Origin: Erwinia sp. E602
GTDB lineage: Bacteria; Pseudomonadota; Gammaproteobacteria; Enterobacterales; Enterobacteriaceae
Direction of reading: 5' to 3'
Assembly: GCF_018141005.1 (NCBI RefSeq)
Contig: NZ_CP046582.1
Coordinates: 124,001-188,000, forward strand
DNA length: 64,000 bases
Every line of letters begins with the position of its first letter. Positions within the stretch are counted from its first letter, which is position 1. The notes below the pieces were generated by a model. The model ran no database searches and was not told the origin of the DNA. It saw only the letters and a program-made list of their open reading frames with translations. The position numbers and the translations under genes were made by a program. Shown here one piece after another: positions 1 to 8,227 of the stretch.

Positions 1-1
1 T

Positions 2-724
2 GGCGCCAGCGATATCGCTAAAGAGTCCGCCGATATCATCCTGCTGGAGAAGAGCCTGCTGGTGCTGGAACAGGGGGTGATCGTGGGAAGGCAGACCTTT
101 GGCAATATCATCAAGTACCTGAACATGACCGCCAGCTCCAACTTTGGCAACGTGTTCTCGGTGCTGGTGGCCAGCGCCTTTCTGCCGTTCCTGCCGATGC
201 TGGCGGTACAGCTGCTGCTGCAGAACCTGCTGTACGATCTGTCGCAGCTGGCGCTGCCGTGGGACAAAATGGACCGCGAGTTTCTGCGTCAGCCGCGCAA
301 GTGGGATGCGAAAAACATCGGGCGCTTTATGCTGTGGATGGGGCCGACCTCGTCGGTGTTTGATATCACCACCTTCTGGCTGATGTGGCACGTGTTCGCC
401 GCCAACAGCGTGGAGGCGCAGGCACTGTTCCACTCCGGCTGGTTTGTCGAGGGGCTGCTGTCGCAAACGCTGGTGGTGCATATGCTGCGTACCGGGAAAA
501 TTCCGTTTATCCGCAGCCGCGCCGCGCTGCCGGTAATGCTGATGACCGGTCTGGTGATGGTGGTGGGCGTGCTGATACCGTTCACCCCGCTGGGCAGCGC
601 CTTCGGGCTGGTGCCGCTGCCGTTGAGCTACTTCCCGTGGCTGCTGGCGACGCTGCTGGGCTACTGCCTGCTCACTCAGGGGGTGAAAACCCTCTATATG
701 CGCCGTTTTGGCCAGTGGTTCTGA
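2..724 (+). CDS. mgtA: Magnesium-transporting P-type ATPase MgtA, C-terminal part
   Basis: The 3' end of a P3B-type ATPase that imports Mg2+ across the inner membrane. The reading frame is open from the first bases of the window, so the start lies outside it. What is visible is the end of the P domain (GASDIAKESADIILLEKSL) followed by the C-terminal transmembrane region, including the NMTASSNFGN stretch and the LLQNLLYDLSQLALPWDKMD segment typical of MgtA/MgtB. It ends at MRRFGQWF. The catalytic aspartate and any Mg2+-sensing leader are not in view. An 8-bp stem without a U-tract follows at 739-761 (GCCGCAAC/GTTGCGGC). MgtB is the alternative; gene order cannot settle this. Confidence 0.93.
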   Translation, partial: GASDIAKESADIILLEKSLLVLEQGVIVGRQTFGNIIKYLNMTASSNFGNVFSVLVASAFLPFLPMLAVQLLLQNLLYDLSQLALPWDKMDREFLRQPRKWDAKNIGRFMLWMGPTSSVFDITTFWLMWHVFAANSVEAQALFHSGWFVEGLLSQTLVVHMLRTGKIPFIRSRAALPVMLMTGLVMVVGVLIPFTPLGSAFGLVPLPLSYFPWLLATLLGYCLLTQGVKTLYMRRFGQWF

Positions 725-788
725 TACCAGGAAAACGCGCCGCAACAGGGAGCGTTGCGGCCGATCGCTGGCGCGGGGTGCCGCAGGG

Positions 789-1034
789 CTATGGCCGAAT
801 AAAGCGCAGGTAAATAAAGCGGATAACGTAGTACTCCACCGCGCCCAGCACTAAAAACCACAGGCAGAACACCAGCGTATAGAGCTGGCCGATATCCTCC
901 AGATGGAAGATATCGACCAGTTTGCGGGCCAGCGCCAGGCCAAAGCTGGGCGCGGGCAGCAGCAGCGCGGAGAGAAAGCCGAGCAGCAGCGTGGCCATCG
1001 GCATCAGGAAAGTTAAAAACGGACTTTTCATCAT
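789..1034 (-). CDS. Small two-TM hypothetical membrane protein
   Basis: An 81-residue protein I do not recognise, convergent with mgtA. Two hydrophobic stretches are visible: about residues 6-27 (FLMPMATLLLGFLSALLL) and 45-70 (LYTLVFCLWFLVLGAVEYYVIRF), joined by a short amphipathic loop, with a basic C-terminus (RFIYLRFIRP). That predicts an inner-membrane protein with two helices. The frame stays open further upstream, but the MMKS start at 1034/1031 is preferred because GGA lies just upstream and the upstream residues look non-coding. Placement next to mgtA might suggest a magnesium link, but nothing in the sequence proves it. Confidence 0.6.
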   Translation of the reverse strand: MMKSPFLTFLMPMATLLLGFLSALLLPAPSFGLALARKLVDIFHLEDIGQLYTLVFCLWFLVLGAVEYYVIRFIYLRFIRP

Positions 1035-1109
1035 TATTCCATCGGGTGGGGCGCGCTGGCCCCGTGCAGTTGGCGCTATTTTCAGTGAAAGTTCAGCCGG
1101 GTTCAATCA

Positions 1110-1997
1110 TTAAACCGCCAGCGCCGCGGGCAGCTGCTCACGCATCCAGCTGATAAAGCTGCGGCGCTTCTCTGACGGGCTGAGATCCTGCCGCCACAGC
1201 AGATGGATCGGCCGGCTGCTCTGTCGCCACGGCTGTAGCAGCTCCACCAGCCGCCCGGCGGCGATATCCTCCGCCAGCAGAATACGCGGCTGCAGGATCA
1301 GCCCGGCTCCGGCCAGCGCCGCCTGGCGCAGCGCCTGGCCGTCGTTGCAGACAAAGCTGCCGTCGGTCGGCCACGGAATACCGGCAAACTGCCAGGCGTT
1401 GCTTTTGTTCCACGCCATATTGCACAGGCAGCGGTGCTGGTACAGATCCTGCGGCGTCTGCGGGGTGCCGTGCTGCGCCAGATACTCCGGCGTGGCGCAC
1501 ACCACCATCTGATACTCGCCGAGGAGCTGGGCGACCAGCCCGTCGCCGGCGTTCAGCCTGCCGACGCGCAGCGCAAAATCAAAGCCTTCGGCAATCAGAT
1601 CGACAAAGCTGTCGTTCAGATCCAGCTCAATCTTCACCTGCGGATAGCGCCGCTGGTAAGCGGCCACCACCCCGGCCACCGCGCTGGCCCCCAGATTGAG
1701 CGGGGCGCTGATGCGCAGCAGGCCGGACGGGGTGCCCTTCATCTGTTCCACGCTCTCTTCCGCCTGCCGCAGCTGTAACAGCGCGGCTTTGCACTGCCGG
1801 TAGTAGCTCTCGCCGGCCTCGGTCAGGCTCTGGCGGCGGGTGTTGCGCTGCAGCAGGCGCGCGTCCAGCGCCTGTTCCAGCTGGCGGACGTGCTTGCCGA
1901 CCATCACCGCGGTGATGTCCAGCCGGCGGGCGGCCTCGCTAAAGTTGCCGCTCTCCACCGCGCAGATAAAAGCCTCGATACTGCGTAATTTATCCAT
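1110..1997 (-). CDS. LysR-family transcriptional regulator
   Basis: A 295-residue LysR-type regulator. The N-terminal winged helix-turn-helix covers about residues 1-60 (MDKLRSIEAFICAVESGNFSEAARRLDI...LEQALDARLLQR), followed by a linker and a periplasmic-binding-like effector domain (residues ~90-290; PSGLLRISAPLNLGASAV). The wording resembles the CrgA/YafC-type subgroup, whose members often control a divergent oxidoreductase gene. The start at 1997 gives the canonical MDKL; an in-frame extension upstream has no family similarity. It is divergent from the SDR gene at 2099, with about 100 bp between, so it is likely to regulate that gene and itself. The effector is unknown. Confidence 0.9.
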   Translation of the reverse strand: MDKLRSIEAFICAVESGNFSEAARRLDITAVMVGKHVRQLEQALDARLLQRNTRRQSLTEAGESYYRQCKAALLQLRQAEESVEQMKGTPSGLLRISAPLNLGASAVAGVVAAYQRRYPQVKIELDLNDSFVDLIAEGFDFALRVGRLNAGDGLVAQLLGEYQMVVCATPEYLAQHGTPQTPQDLYQHRCLCNMAWNKSNAWQFAGIPWPTDGSFVCNDGQALRQAALAGAGLILQPRILLAEDIAAGRLVELLQPWRQSSRPIHLLWRQDLSPSEKRRSFISWMREQLPAALAV

Positions 1998-2098
1998 GAT
2001 TACAAACCCAGAGTTTGGAGTTCCCGAAAGTATCGCGCATTTTTCCGCCGGACGCACTGCGCCACAATGGTGGCCTTAACGCGTAACGGAGAACAGAG

Positions 2099-2695
2099 AT
2101 GAAAATTTTAGTGACTGGCGCCACCGGCACCGTGGGGCAGGGCATCGTTAACGAACTGGGCCGCGACCATCAGGTGATTACCGTCGGCCACACCCGTGGC
2201 GACTACCAGGTGGATCTGACCTGCGAAGAGAGCGTGCGCGACCTGTTTGCGCAAACCGGCAGGGTGGATGCGGTGATCTCCGCCACCGGCGGCGTGCATT
2301 TTGGTCCGCTGGCGGAGATGAGCAGCGAGCAGTTCAACCGTGGGCTGCAGGATAAGCTGCTGGGCCAGGTGCGGCTGGTGCTGATCGGCAGGGAGTTCGT
2401 CAATCCGGGCGGCTCCTTCACCCTGACCAGCGGCATTCTGGCGCAGCAGCCGATCCGCACCGGGGTTAACGCCACCGCGGTTAACGCGGCGATTGAGGGG
2501 TTTGTGCTGGCGGCGGCCAACGAACTGCCCGGCCTGCGTATCAACGCGGTCAGCCCGACGGTGCTCACCGAAGCTCTGGCGAGCTACGGTCCGTTCTTCC
2601 CCGGCTTTGAAAGCGCCCCGGCCAGCCGGGTGGCGCTGGCCTATCGCCGCAGCGTGGACGGCGTGGAGACCGGCCGCGTCTACCGCGTCTGGTAA
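2099..2695 (+). CDS. Short-chain dehydrogenase/reductase (SDR)
   Basis: A compact 198-residue SDR. It opens with a Rossmann nucleotide-binding motif (MKILVTGATGTVGQGIV, the TGxxxxxG pattern), followed by an acidic D at the end of beta-3 (YQVDLT). ATGG at ~74 occupies the NNAG position. The usual YxxxK pair is not preserved: the expected region reads NATAVNAAIEGFV, so the catalytic tyrosine and lysine appear to be missing, as in a known subgroup of short atypical SDRs. The C-terminus is short. GGAG precedes the ATG. The gene is divergent from a LysR gene, an arrangement common for regulator-controlled reductases. The substrate cannot be predicted. Confidence 0.85.
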   Translation: MKILVTGATGTVGQGIVNELGRDHQVITVGHTRGDYQVDLTCEESVRDLFAQTGRVDAVISATGGVHFGPLAEMSSEQFNRGLQDKLLGQVRLVLIGREFVNPGGSFTLTSGILAQQPIRTGVNATAVNAAIEGFVLAAANELPGLRINAVSPTVLTEALASYGPFFPGFESAPASRVALAYRRSVDGVETGRVYRVW

Positions 2696-2883
2696 CTGCA
2701 ACAGCGCCCGCAGGCGGCGTGCCTGACGCCGGGCTGTGTAAATTCTGCGGGCAAAACGGGTCGTAATTTGCCGATTTTTTCCCCACCCCCTGCGGGGTTA
2801 TAAAACCCCACACTCTGTGTAACGCGGTAATTCTTTTAGAGTTTCCGCGTTCTTTTTTGCAGCAAAAATAGCATCTGTTAAAA

Positions 2884-2903
2884 AGTATAGCCAAGGCTAT
2901 ACT
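2884..2903 (+). promoter_or_regulatory. MntR box upstream of mntP
   Basis: A perfect inverted repeat AGTATAGCC-AA-GGCTATACT. It matches the enterobacterial MntR operator (core TAGC...GCTA as at mntH/mntP). MntR-Mn activates mntP in E. coli, and the site lies about 150 bp upstream of the mntP start, in front of a TAGGAT -10-like hexamer at 2948-2953 with a poor -35. That arrangement fits an activated promoter. Confidence 0.8.
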
Positions 2904-3049
2904 CAAATCCATGATTTTACTGTCTTTTTTTCCTCAGGCTTGCATGCTAGGATGCGCTTCAATTGAGCTGGCCTGTGGTTATTTTTACAACATAAGCCCT
3001 TTTTTAACGCTTCAGACGGTCCGTGCCGCTTCAGACCGGGATAAAACCA

Positions 3050-3622
3050 ATGAACCTCTACGCAACCCTGATTCTGGCTTTTGCTATGTCGATGGACGCC
3101 TTCGCGGCGGCGCTCGGCAAAGGTGCCAGCCTGCATCGTCCGGGCCTGAAAGAAGCCCTGCGTACCGGTCTGATCTTCGGCGTGATTGAGGCGCTGACCC
3201 CGCTGATTGGCTGGGCGATTGGCCTGGCGGCCAGCCAGTACGTGATGGCGTGGGACCACTGGGTGGCGTTTGGCCTGCTGTTGATCCTCGGCGGGCGGAT
3301 GGTGATGGAAGGGATGCGTAAAAAAGCCTGCGAGCCGGAACACGCACCGACCCGCCACGGCTTCTGGCTGCTGGTGTGCACCGCGATTGCCACCAGCCTC
3401 GACGCGATGGCGGTCGGCGTTGGCCTCGCCTTCCTGCAGGTGAATATCGTCACCACCGCGCTGGCAATTGGCGCGTCAACGATGATTATGGCGACCGCGG
3501 GCATTCTGCTGGGGCGCTTTATCGGCCCGGTGCTCGGCAAATGGGCGGAGATTTTCGGCGGCGTGGTGCTGATCGGCATCGGCACCAGCATCCTGATTGA
3601 ACATCTGGGCGCGGCGGCATAA
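3050..3622 (+). CDS. mntP: Manganese efflux pump MntP
   Basis: A 190-residue inner-membrane Mn2+ exporter of the MntP (DUF204) family. It begins [20 protein letters not shown] and carries the duplicated acidic signature of the family: [13 protein letters not shown] near residue 17 and [17 protein letters not shown] near residue 120, which line the transport path. Six hydrophobic segments are visible, and the length equals E. coli MntP. The ATG at 3050 is chosen because family members start with MN[IL]; a GTG 27 bp upstream is unlikely. An MntR box lies upstream. I could not find a canonical yybP-ykoY Mn riboswitch in the ~100-nt leader, only a small CGGTC/GACCG stem at 3017-3038. Confidence 0.95.
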   Translation: MNLYATLILAFAMSMDAFAAALGKGASLHRPGLKEALRTGLIFGVIEALTPLIGWAIGLAASQYVMAWDHWVAFGLLLILGGRMVMEGMRKKACEPEHAPTRHGFWLLVCTAIATSLDAMAVGVGLAFLQVNIVTTALAIGASTMIMATAGILLGRFIGPVLGKWAEIFGGVVLIGIGTSILIEHLGAAA

Positions 3623-3832
3623 GCTCTGCCGGACGATCCGCGCGATCCACTCCTTTCGCCGACGATCCTCGTTCCCTGTTCCTGCAAAACCACACCGGCT
3701 TACCCATCGCTCTTCAGCCTGTTCCCGCCATTTCGCAGGACGATGAATCTGCATCAACAGGATGTCGTTTTGGATTCGTTTACTATTCGGTTAGCATAAT
3801 TAGGGCGAATAGTGTGATCTGCTTCAAACAAA

Positions 3833-3861
3833 TTGCCTGAAAAACGTCCTGCATGTATAAT
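3833..3861 (+). promoter_or_regulatory. Strong sigma70-type promoter
   Basis: TTGCCT (3833-3838) and a consensus TATAAT (3856-3861) are separated by exactly 17 bp. Transcription should begin near 3868, leaving a ~32-nt leader before the small ORF at 3900. It is among the best-looking sigma70 elements in the window. Confidence 0.65.
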
Positions 3862-3899
3862 TTTTTGGCGTTTTTCCACCTTACTGGCAATAGGCGATC

Positions 3900-3977
3900 A
3901 TGAAAAATTTCTTCAGGTGCGTGTTTCAGGCTTATGTAGACACCTATAAACACGTGCCGCCAGGTGCCGTTCGTTAA
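3900..3977 (+). CDS. Putative 25-residue small protein
   Basis: ATG to TAA encodes MKNFFRCVFQAYVDTYKHVP followed by PGAVR. An AGG lies 7-8 bases upstream of the ATG, and a well-formed sigma70 promoter ends 39 bp upstream. A stem-loop follows 20 bp after the stop. The peptide is short, basic-aromatic and has no clear transmembrane helix. I do not recognise it: it shares only the general look of short stress-response proteins such as MntS, with no convincing alignment. The transcript could instead be a regulatory RNA whose ORF is incidental. Promoter, Shine-Dalgarno and hairpin together make transcription likely, but translation is unproven. Confidence 0.4.
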   Translation: MKNFFRCVFQAYVDTYKHVPPGAVR

Positions 3978-3997
3978 GCACCAGCAGATACACCCTC

Positions 3998-4032
3998 GAT
4001 AACCACGGCCAGGGATCGGACCGATGGTTATC
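3998..4032 (+). other. Inverted repeat / RNA hairpin after the small ORF
   Basis: GATAACCA (3998-4005) pairs perfectly with TGGTTATC (4025-4032). The 19-nt interior can form a further CGG-CC/GG-CCG helix. No T-tract follows on either strand, so it is more likely an RNA structural element or a protein-binding palindrome than a simple terminator. Confidence 0.5.
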
Positions 4033-4279
4033 ACCTCTTCAGCTTGTGCCGGTCTATTTATCCCTTATGACCCTAGCTAAGCGTTCCATCCCGGTATTCC
4101 TTCACTACGCCTGACGCTGCCCGACGGTGGCATTCCGTGCTAAATCCCGCCCGTAAACAGACGCAGTTGGCTAATGTTGGCCACCTGAACCGTACTGCGC
4201 ACCAGCAGCAGGTAGCGGTGTTTTTCGTACAACATACCGGCCCGGCCGGTTCGCCGAGCGCGGAGGGCAGCGCGTTATG

Positions 4280-4419
4280 GCAGCAGGCAGGATGCAGCAG
4301 GCAGAAGTCAGAAGGCAGCAGTCAGAAGCCAGAAGCCAGAAGTCAGAAGTCAGCAGGCAGGATGCAGAAGTCAGAAGCCACAAGTCAGCAGGCAGGATGC
4401 AGAAGTCAGCAGGCAGACA
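4280..4419. repeat. Degenerate 7-bp tandem repeat, 20 units
   Basis: Twenty consecutive units keep exact 7-bp phase. Common units are TCAGAAG, CCAGAAG, GCAGAAG, TCAGCAG, GCAGCAG and GCAGGAT, with GCAGGAT recurring at units 2, 12 and 17. The period is not a multiple of three, so this is not a coding repeat. The array lies in the space downstream of the Gfo/Idh gene (minus strand, stop at 4469). Confidence 0.85.
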
Positions 4420-4468
4420 GCCGCTGGGGGCTGCTGCCTGTGTTCACCGTGATCGGTTTAGCGCCGGG

Positions 4469-5641
4469 TTACTCGAAATCGACCCAGGTTGCTCCGGCAT
4501 CAGCCGATTCAACACAGCGCTCAACCCACTGCACGCCCGCCACGCCGGCGTGGACATCCGGATACCAGAAATCGGCCAGCAGCGCGGTATCACCGCGATC
4601 GGTGGCGTCCATGGCGATGGCGAAGCGGCGATACAGGTTCGACCAGGCTTCAAACAGACCCTCCGGGTGGCCGCCGCCGATGCGGTCCTCTTCCAGCGCG
4701 CGCGGGGCCAGGTAGCCCATGCCGCGCTCCAGAATACGTACCGGCTCGCCCTGAATTTCATAGCGCAGCTGGTTTGGCTGTTCGTCCCACCACTCCAGGC
4801 TGGCTTTCGAACCGATCACGCGGATCTTCTGGCCGTGCATCGATCCGCAGTTCACCGCCGAACACCACAGCGATCCCACCGCGCCGTTATCGTATTCCAT
4901 CAGCACGAAGGCGTTATCTTCCAGCGGCGCGCGGGTTTTCACGAAGCTCTGGCGGGAACACATCAGGCGCTTGATCTTCAGCTCCGGCAGCATGGTTTCG
5001 GCCAGGAACAGCGGATGGGTCGCCAGGTCGCCCAGCACGTAGCTTGGCCCGACAAATTTCGGGTCAACGCGCCAGCGGGTGCTCGGGTTCGCCAGCTCCA
5101 CCGCTTCGTTATGGAAGCCGTGGGAGAACGACATATTCACGATGCGGATCTCGCCCAGCGCGCCTTCGGCAATCAGGCTGCGCGCCTGCTGGATCAGCTG
5201 GTGGCCGGCATAGCCGTAGGTCACGCCGATCACTTTATTACGCGCTTTGCTCAGCGCTTCCAGCTCTCTGGCTTCGGCGGTGGTAAAGCACAGCGGCTTT
5301 TCACAGACCACGTGCAGGCCGGCTTCCAGCGCCGCTTTGCAGATGGCGAAGTGGGTGTTGTTTGGCGTGGCGATCGAAACCGCCTCAATGCCGTCCGCCC
5401 GCTCTGCTTCCTGCTGGAACAGGGTCTGGTAGTCCGGGTAGCAGCGGTCGCCGTCCACGCCGAGGCTTTCGCCGAAGGCGCGGCCACGGGCTGCATCGAT
5501 ATCGAAAGCGCCAGCCACCAGGGCGAAGGTGTTATCGCGCAGTGCCGCAGAACGGTGGATATAGCCGATCTGGCTGGTGCCGCCGCCGCCTACCATGCCC
5601 CAGCGCAGGGAGCGATCGAGAGGTTTGATGCCGTTAATCAT
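4469..5641 (-). CDS. Gfo/Idh/MocA-family oxidoreductase
   Basis: A 390-residue NAD(P)-dependent sugar or inositol dehydrogenase-like enzyme. The N-terminal Rossmann domain begins at about residue 13 (LRWGMVGGGGTSQIGYIHR). The family EKP motif (LHVVCEKPLCFTTAEA) sits near 115, and the C-terminal substrate domain carries the conserved GDLATHPLFLAE histidine region near 205. It is the last gene of a three-gene minus-strand operon, 15 bp after the isomerase gene, behind a sugar porter. Family and neighbours suggest oxidation or reduction of an inositol or keto-sugar. It is longer than IolG and may act on an unusual sugar; the substrate is unknown. Confidence 0.88.
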   Translation of the reverse strand: MINGIKPLDRSLRWGMVGGGGTSQIGYIHRSAALRDNTFALVAGAFDIDAARGRAFGESLGVDGDRCYPDYQTLFQQEAERADGIEAVSIATPNNTHFAICKAALEAGLHVVCEKPLCFTTAEARELEALSKARNKVIGVTYGYAGHQLIQQARSLIAEGALGEIRIVNMSFSHGFHNEAVELANPSTRWRVDPKFVGPSYVLGDLATHPLFLAETMLPELKIKRLMCSRQSFVKTRAPLEDNAFVLMEYDNGAVGSLWCSAVNCGSMHGQKIRVIGSKASLEWWDEQPNQLRYEIQGEPVRILERGMGYLAPRALEEDRIGGGHPEGLFEAWSNLYRRFAIAMDATDRGDTALLADFWYPDVHAGVAGVQWVERCVESADAGATWVDFE

Positions 5642-5656
5642 GATGTGTTCCTTAAC

Positions 5657-6577
5657 TTAAAATCCAACAGAGTTCAGGTAGCGCAGGCTCTCGGTCACGT
5701 CGTGCAGGCTGCCATCGGCGTTGCGCGGGTCACGTTCCTGTTCAATGGTGATCCAGCCCTGGTAGTTGCGTTCTGCCAGGAAGGTACGTACTGCCGGGTA
5801 GTCAATCGCCCCTTTGCCGATCGGGCACATCACCCCTTCGGCGCAGGCGGTAAAGAAGTCGATGCCGCGGGCAATCACGTCGCGGAACACGGCGTCGTTA
5901 ACGTCTTTAAAGTGCAGATAGTCGATGCGGTCAAAGTAGTGCGCCAGCGCCGGGATCGGGTCCATGCCGGCGTAGTAGAGGTGGCCGGTATCAAGGCACA
6001 GGCCCGCCACGCTGTGCGGGATATCCTGCACCAGCTTTTCCAGCTCGTCGGCAAACTCAATGCTGCCGCCGGCGTGCGGGTGGATCACCGGACGCACGCC
6101 GTACTCTCTGGCGATGCGGCTGATTTCGGTGATATGGCCGATCATGCGCTGCCAGTCGGCGTCCGACAGGCGTTCGGCTTTATCATACTGGCCCGCCAGG
6201 CGTGCGCGATCGGCGTTGCCGAAGTCGATAATCACCAGGTAGGGTGCCGGGATATTCGCACCGTGGGTTGGCGTGGCGGTCGGCACTTTCGCCAGGTTAC
6301 GGCACAGGTTGTGCGTCAGCTCAACCATCGCCGGGAAGTTGGACTCGCTGACCAGGTCATCAAAGATGGTGCCGGCAACGATAGTCAGGCCGTACTGGTT
6401 CAGCTTTTCGGTCAGCTGCTGCGGGTCAGTGGGCAGATAGGTCCATGGCCCCAGCTCAATGCTTTTATAACCGGCCTGGGCGGCCTCTTTCAGCACCTTC
6501 TCATACGGCGGCAGGTGCGGGTTTTTTGGGTCATCCACGCCCCAGCTGCAGGGTGCGTTAGCAATATGAATGGTCAT
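5657..6577 (-). CDS. Sugar phosphate isomerase/epimerase, IolE (inosose dehydratase)-like
   Basis: A 306-residue TIM-barrel protein of the xylose-isomerase-like/AP-endonuclease-2 superfamily. The opening IANAPCSWGVDDPKNPHLPP and the following GYKSIELGPW are typical of inosose-2-dehydratase-like proteins. Candidate metal ligands include the histidine in VIHPHAGGSIEF (near 170), the aspartate and histidine in LCLDTGHLYYAG and the histidine in YLHFKDV, and the glutamate in WITIEQERD near the C-terminus. It lies between the transporter (17 bp upstream) and the dehydrogenase (15 bp downstream), so the three are probably co-transcribed. iolB, iolC and iolD are absent, so a complete myo-inositol route is not encoded here. 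Confidence 0.85.
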   Translation of the reverse strand: MTIHIANAPCSWGVDDPKNPHLPPYEKVLKEAAQAGYKSIELGPWTYLPTDPQQLTEKLNQYGLTIVAGTIFDDLVSESNFPAMVELTHNLCRNLAKVPTATPTHGANIPAPYLVIIDFGNADRARLAGQYDKAERLSDADWQRMIGHITEISRIAREYGVRPVIHPHAGGSIEFADELEKLVQDIPHSVAGLCLDTGHLYYAGMDPIPALAHYFDRIDYLHFKDVNDAVFRDVIARGIDFFTACAEGVMCPIGKGAIDYPAVRTFLAERNYQGWITIEQERDPRNADGSLHDVTESLRYLNSVGF

Positions 6578-6594
6578 GTTGGCGTCCTCAAAAA

Positions 6595-8034
6595 TCAGTG
6601 GGTTGCAGTTTTGCGTTGTTGTTGGGTGGTGTCGAAGCGTTCCAGAATCAGCGCTTCCATTTTTTCCAGCGAGACGCCCCTGGTTTCTGGCAGCAGTGCC
6701 TTAACGAACCACCAGGAGACCAGAGAACACACCGCGAACAGCAGCAGCGGGAAGGCACCGTTAAAGGTCTCGTTGAGATACTGGCTCTGGTTCATCATCG
6801 GGAACGACTGGCTGACAAAGAAGTTACCGGCCCACATGGCACAGATGGAGAAGCCCATCCCGGCACCGCGCAGGCGGGTAGGGAAGATCTCGCCAATCAC
6901 CGTCCATACCACCTGGCCCCAGGTACCGCCGAACAGGAACATAAAGCCGAACAGGCCGATCACCGACACCCAGCCGGTCATGCCGCTGTAGAAGGTCCAG
7001 AAGGTGATCAGCAGACATACGGCAGAACCCAGCGAACCGATCAGCAGCAGAGATTTACGCCCCATCCTGTCGATCAGCATCATGCCGGCCATCACGCCTG
7101 CAAACTGCAGCACCGCCAGCCAGATGGTCATATACATTGCTTCCTGCATATTGTGGGTGACGTTCATCAGCAGGGTCGGGCCGAAGTACTGAATGACGTT
7201 AATGCCGGTCAGCTGGTTGAAGATCGCCAGGCCGATACCAATCACCAGGAAAATCGACGTCTTACGGGTAAAGCGGGCGCGTTCGCTGGTCACCTGCTGC
7301 GAGGCTTTCTGCTGCAGCGAGTCCTGAATCTCGCCGATCAGGCGTCTGGCGTGGTCGGCAGATGAAATGCGGGTCAGGGTTTTCAGCGCCTGCTCGTTGC
7401 GGCCGACCATTACGTTCCAGCGCGGCGACTCGGGGATAAACCCAACGAACAGGAAGAACAGCACGCAGGGTACAAAGGCGGCGCCCAGCATCCAGCGCCA
7501 GCCGTAGGCATTCAGCCACTCGGGGTCGGCATTTTTGGCAATCAGGTAGTTAGTCAGCAGTACCAGCACCTGGCCACCGACGCAGCACACCATGTGCATG
7601 GTCATCGCCCGGCCACGGTAGTCTTTCGGTGCCACTTCGGCGATATAAATCGGCGAGATCACCGAGGCAAGGCCGATGCCCAGCCCGCCAATCATGCGGA
7701 ATACCACAAAGGTGGTGAAGTCCGGTGCCAGCGCGGTGCCGGCAACGGAGACCACAAACAGAATGGCGGTGATAATCAGCATCGACTTGCGGCCGTAGCG
7801 GTCAGCCAGCTTGCCGGCGACCAGGCAGCCAATCACGCAGCCAATGATCACGTTAGACACCGCCCAGCCGGTTTCGGCGGCGGAGAGCCGGTAGTGGTGG
7901 GCGATAGGTTCAATGGCGCCGGAAATGACCGAAGAGTCATAGCCGAACAACAGCCCGCCGAGAGCGGCAACTGCGCAGATGGCCATCACATAGGCCATAT
8001 TATGTTTCGGTGGTGTTAAGGGCACAGGGTACAT
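6595..8034 (-). CDS. MFS sugar porter family transporter
   Basis: A 479-residue, 12-helix inner-membrane H+/sugar symporter of the GalP/XylE/IolT type. Family signatures are all present: GGLLFGYDSSVISGA in helix 1, ADRYGRKS in loop 2-3, GLGIGLASVISPIYIAEVAPKDYRG, PESPRW (~210), NQLTGINVIQYFGP in helix 7, DRMGRKS in loop 8-9, and PETRG near the end. AAGG abuts the ATG at 8034, so translation might start slightly downstream (GTG at 8025). It heads the operon with the IolE-like and Gfo/Idh genes. A promoter with a palindrome over the -35 lies just upstream, and a LacI-type gene precedes it. Confidence 0.93.
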   Translation of the reverse strand: MYPVPLTPPKHNMAYVMAICAVAALGGLLFGYDSSVISGAIEPIAHHYRLSAAETGWAVSNVIIGCVIGCLVAGKLADRYGRKSMLIITAILFVVSVAGTALAPDFTTFVVFRMIGGLGIGLASVISPIYIAEVAPKDYRGRAMTMHMVCCVGGQVLVLLTNYLIAKNADPEWLNAYGWRWMLGAAFVPCVLFFLFVGFIPESPRWNVMVGRNEQALKTLTRISSADHARRLIGEIQDSLQQKASQQVTSERARFTRKTSIFLVIGIGLAIFNQLTGINVIQYFGPTLLMNVTHNMQEAMYMTIWLAVLQFAGVMAGMMLIDRMGRKSLLLIGSLGSAVCLLITFWTFYSGMTGWVSVIGLFGFMFLFGGTWGQVVWTVIGEIFPTRLRGAGMGFSICAMWAGNFFVSQSFPMMNQSQYLNETFNGAFPLLLFAVCSLVSWWFVKALLPETRGVSLEKMEALILERFDTTQQQRKTATH

Positions 8035-8057
8035 CCTTCAGTTATTATTTGAAGGAA

Positions 8058-8092
8058 GTATCAAACAAAAATTCTATTACCATCAATGATGG
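8058..8092 (-). promoter_or_regulatory. Transporter operon promoter with palindrome over the -35
   Basis: On the minus strand TTGATG (8086-8081) and TGATAC (8063-8058) are 17 bp apart, 24 bp before the transporter start. The inverted repeat CCATC-AAT-GATGG at 8080-8092 covers the -35 and is a candidate LacI-family operator. Confidence 0.5.
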
Positions 8093-8125
8093 AATGTTTG
8101 TTTTTTGATGGCGATCGCACTAATT

Positions 8126-8156
8126 ATGATAGAAAATTATGATGATATTCTATCAT
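8126..8156. promoter_or_regulatory. Inverted repeat upstream of the sugar operon
   Basis: ATGATAGAA (8126-8134) and TTCTATCAT (8148-8156) form a perfect 9-bp inverted repeat with a 13-bp spacer. It lies between the LacI-type gene and the operon it presumably controls, and could be an auxiliary operator. Confidence 0.5.
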
Positions 8157-8227
8157 CCCCGTGTTTTCAGCCGCTTATCCGACGGAGTGACCCCTACCGA
8201 TGCGGGGAAGTGGTCGGCCCGCGCGGT

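Larger units (their letters stand above)
3623..4468. other. Long intergenic region with one probable small gene and a 7-bp repeat
   Basis: 846 bp between mntP and the oxidoreductase gene contain no conventional gene. They hold the promoter, 25-codon ORF and hairpin listed separately at 3833-4032, then about 250 bp with no recognisable feature, then the 7-bp tandem repeat at 4280-4419. Longer open frames here on either strand have no family resemblance. Confidence 0.6.

Noticed and set aside
2750..2840. Terminator after the SDR gene
   Set aside because: GGGG and CCCC blocks around 2790-2812 can pair, but the stem is short and not followed by a clear T-run on the plus strand.
2950..3050. yybP-ykoY manganese riboswitch before mntP
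   Set aside because: Expected from E. coli, but the conserved aptamer sequences are not visible by eye and the leader seems too short. Left as a question rather than called.
3783..4034. 83-codon minus-strand frame opposite the small ORF
   Set aside because: No ribosome-binding site and no family resemblance; it covers the promoter and hairpin of the opposite strand.
4277..6991. 904-codon open frame on the plus strand
   Set aside because: It runs antisense through the Gfo/Idh, IolE-like and MFS genes, begins in a 7-bp repeat and has no protein-family character; a shadow of GC-rich codon use.
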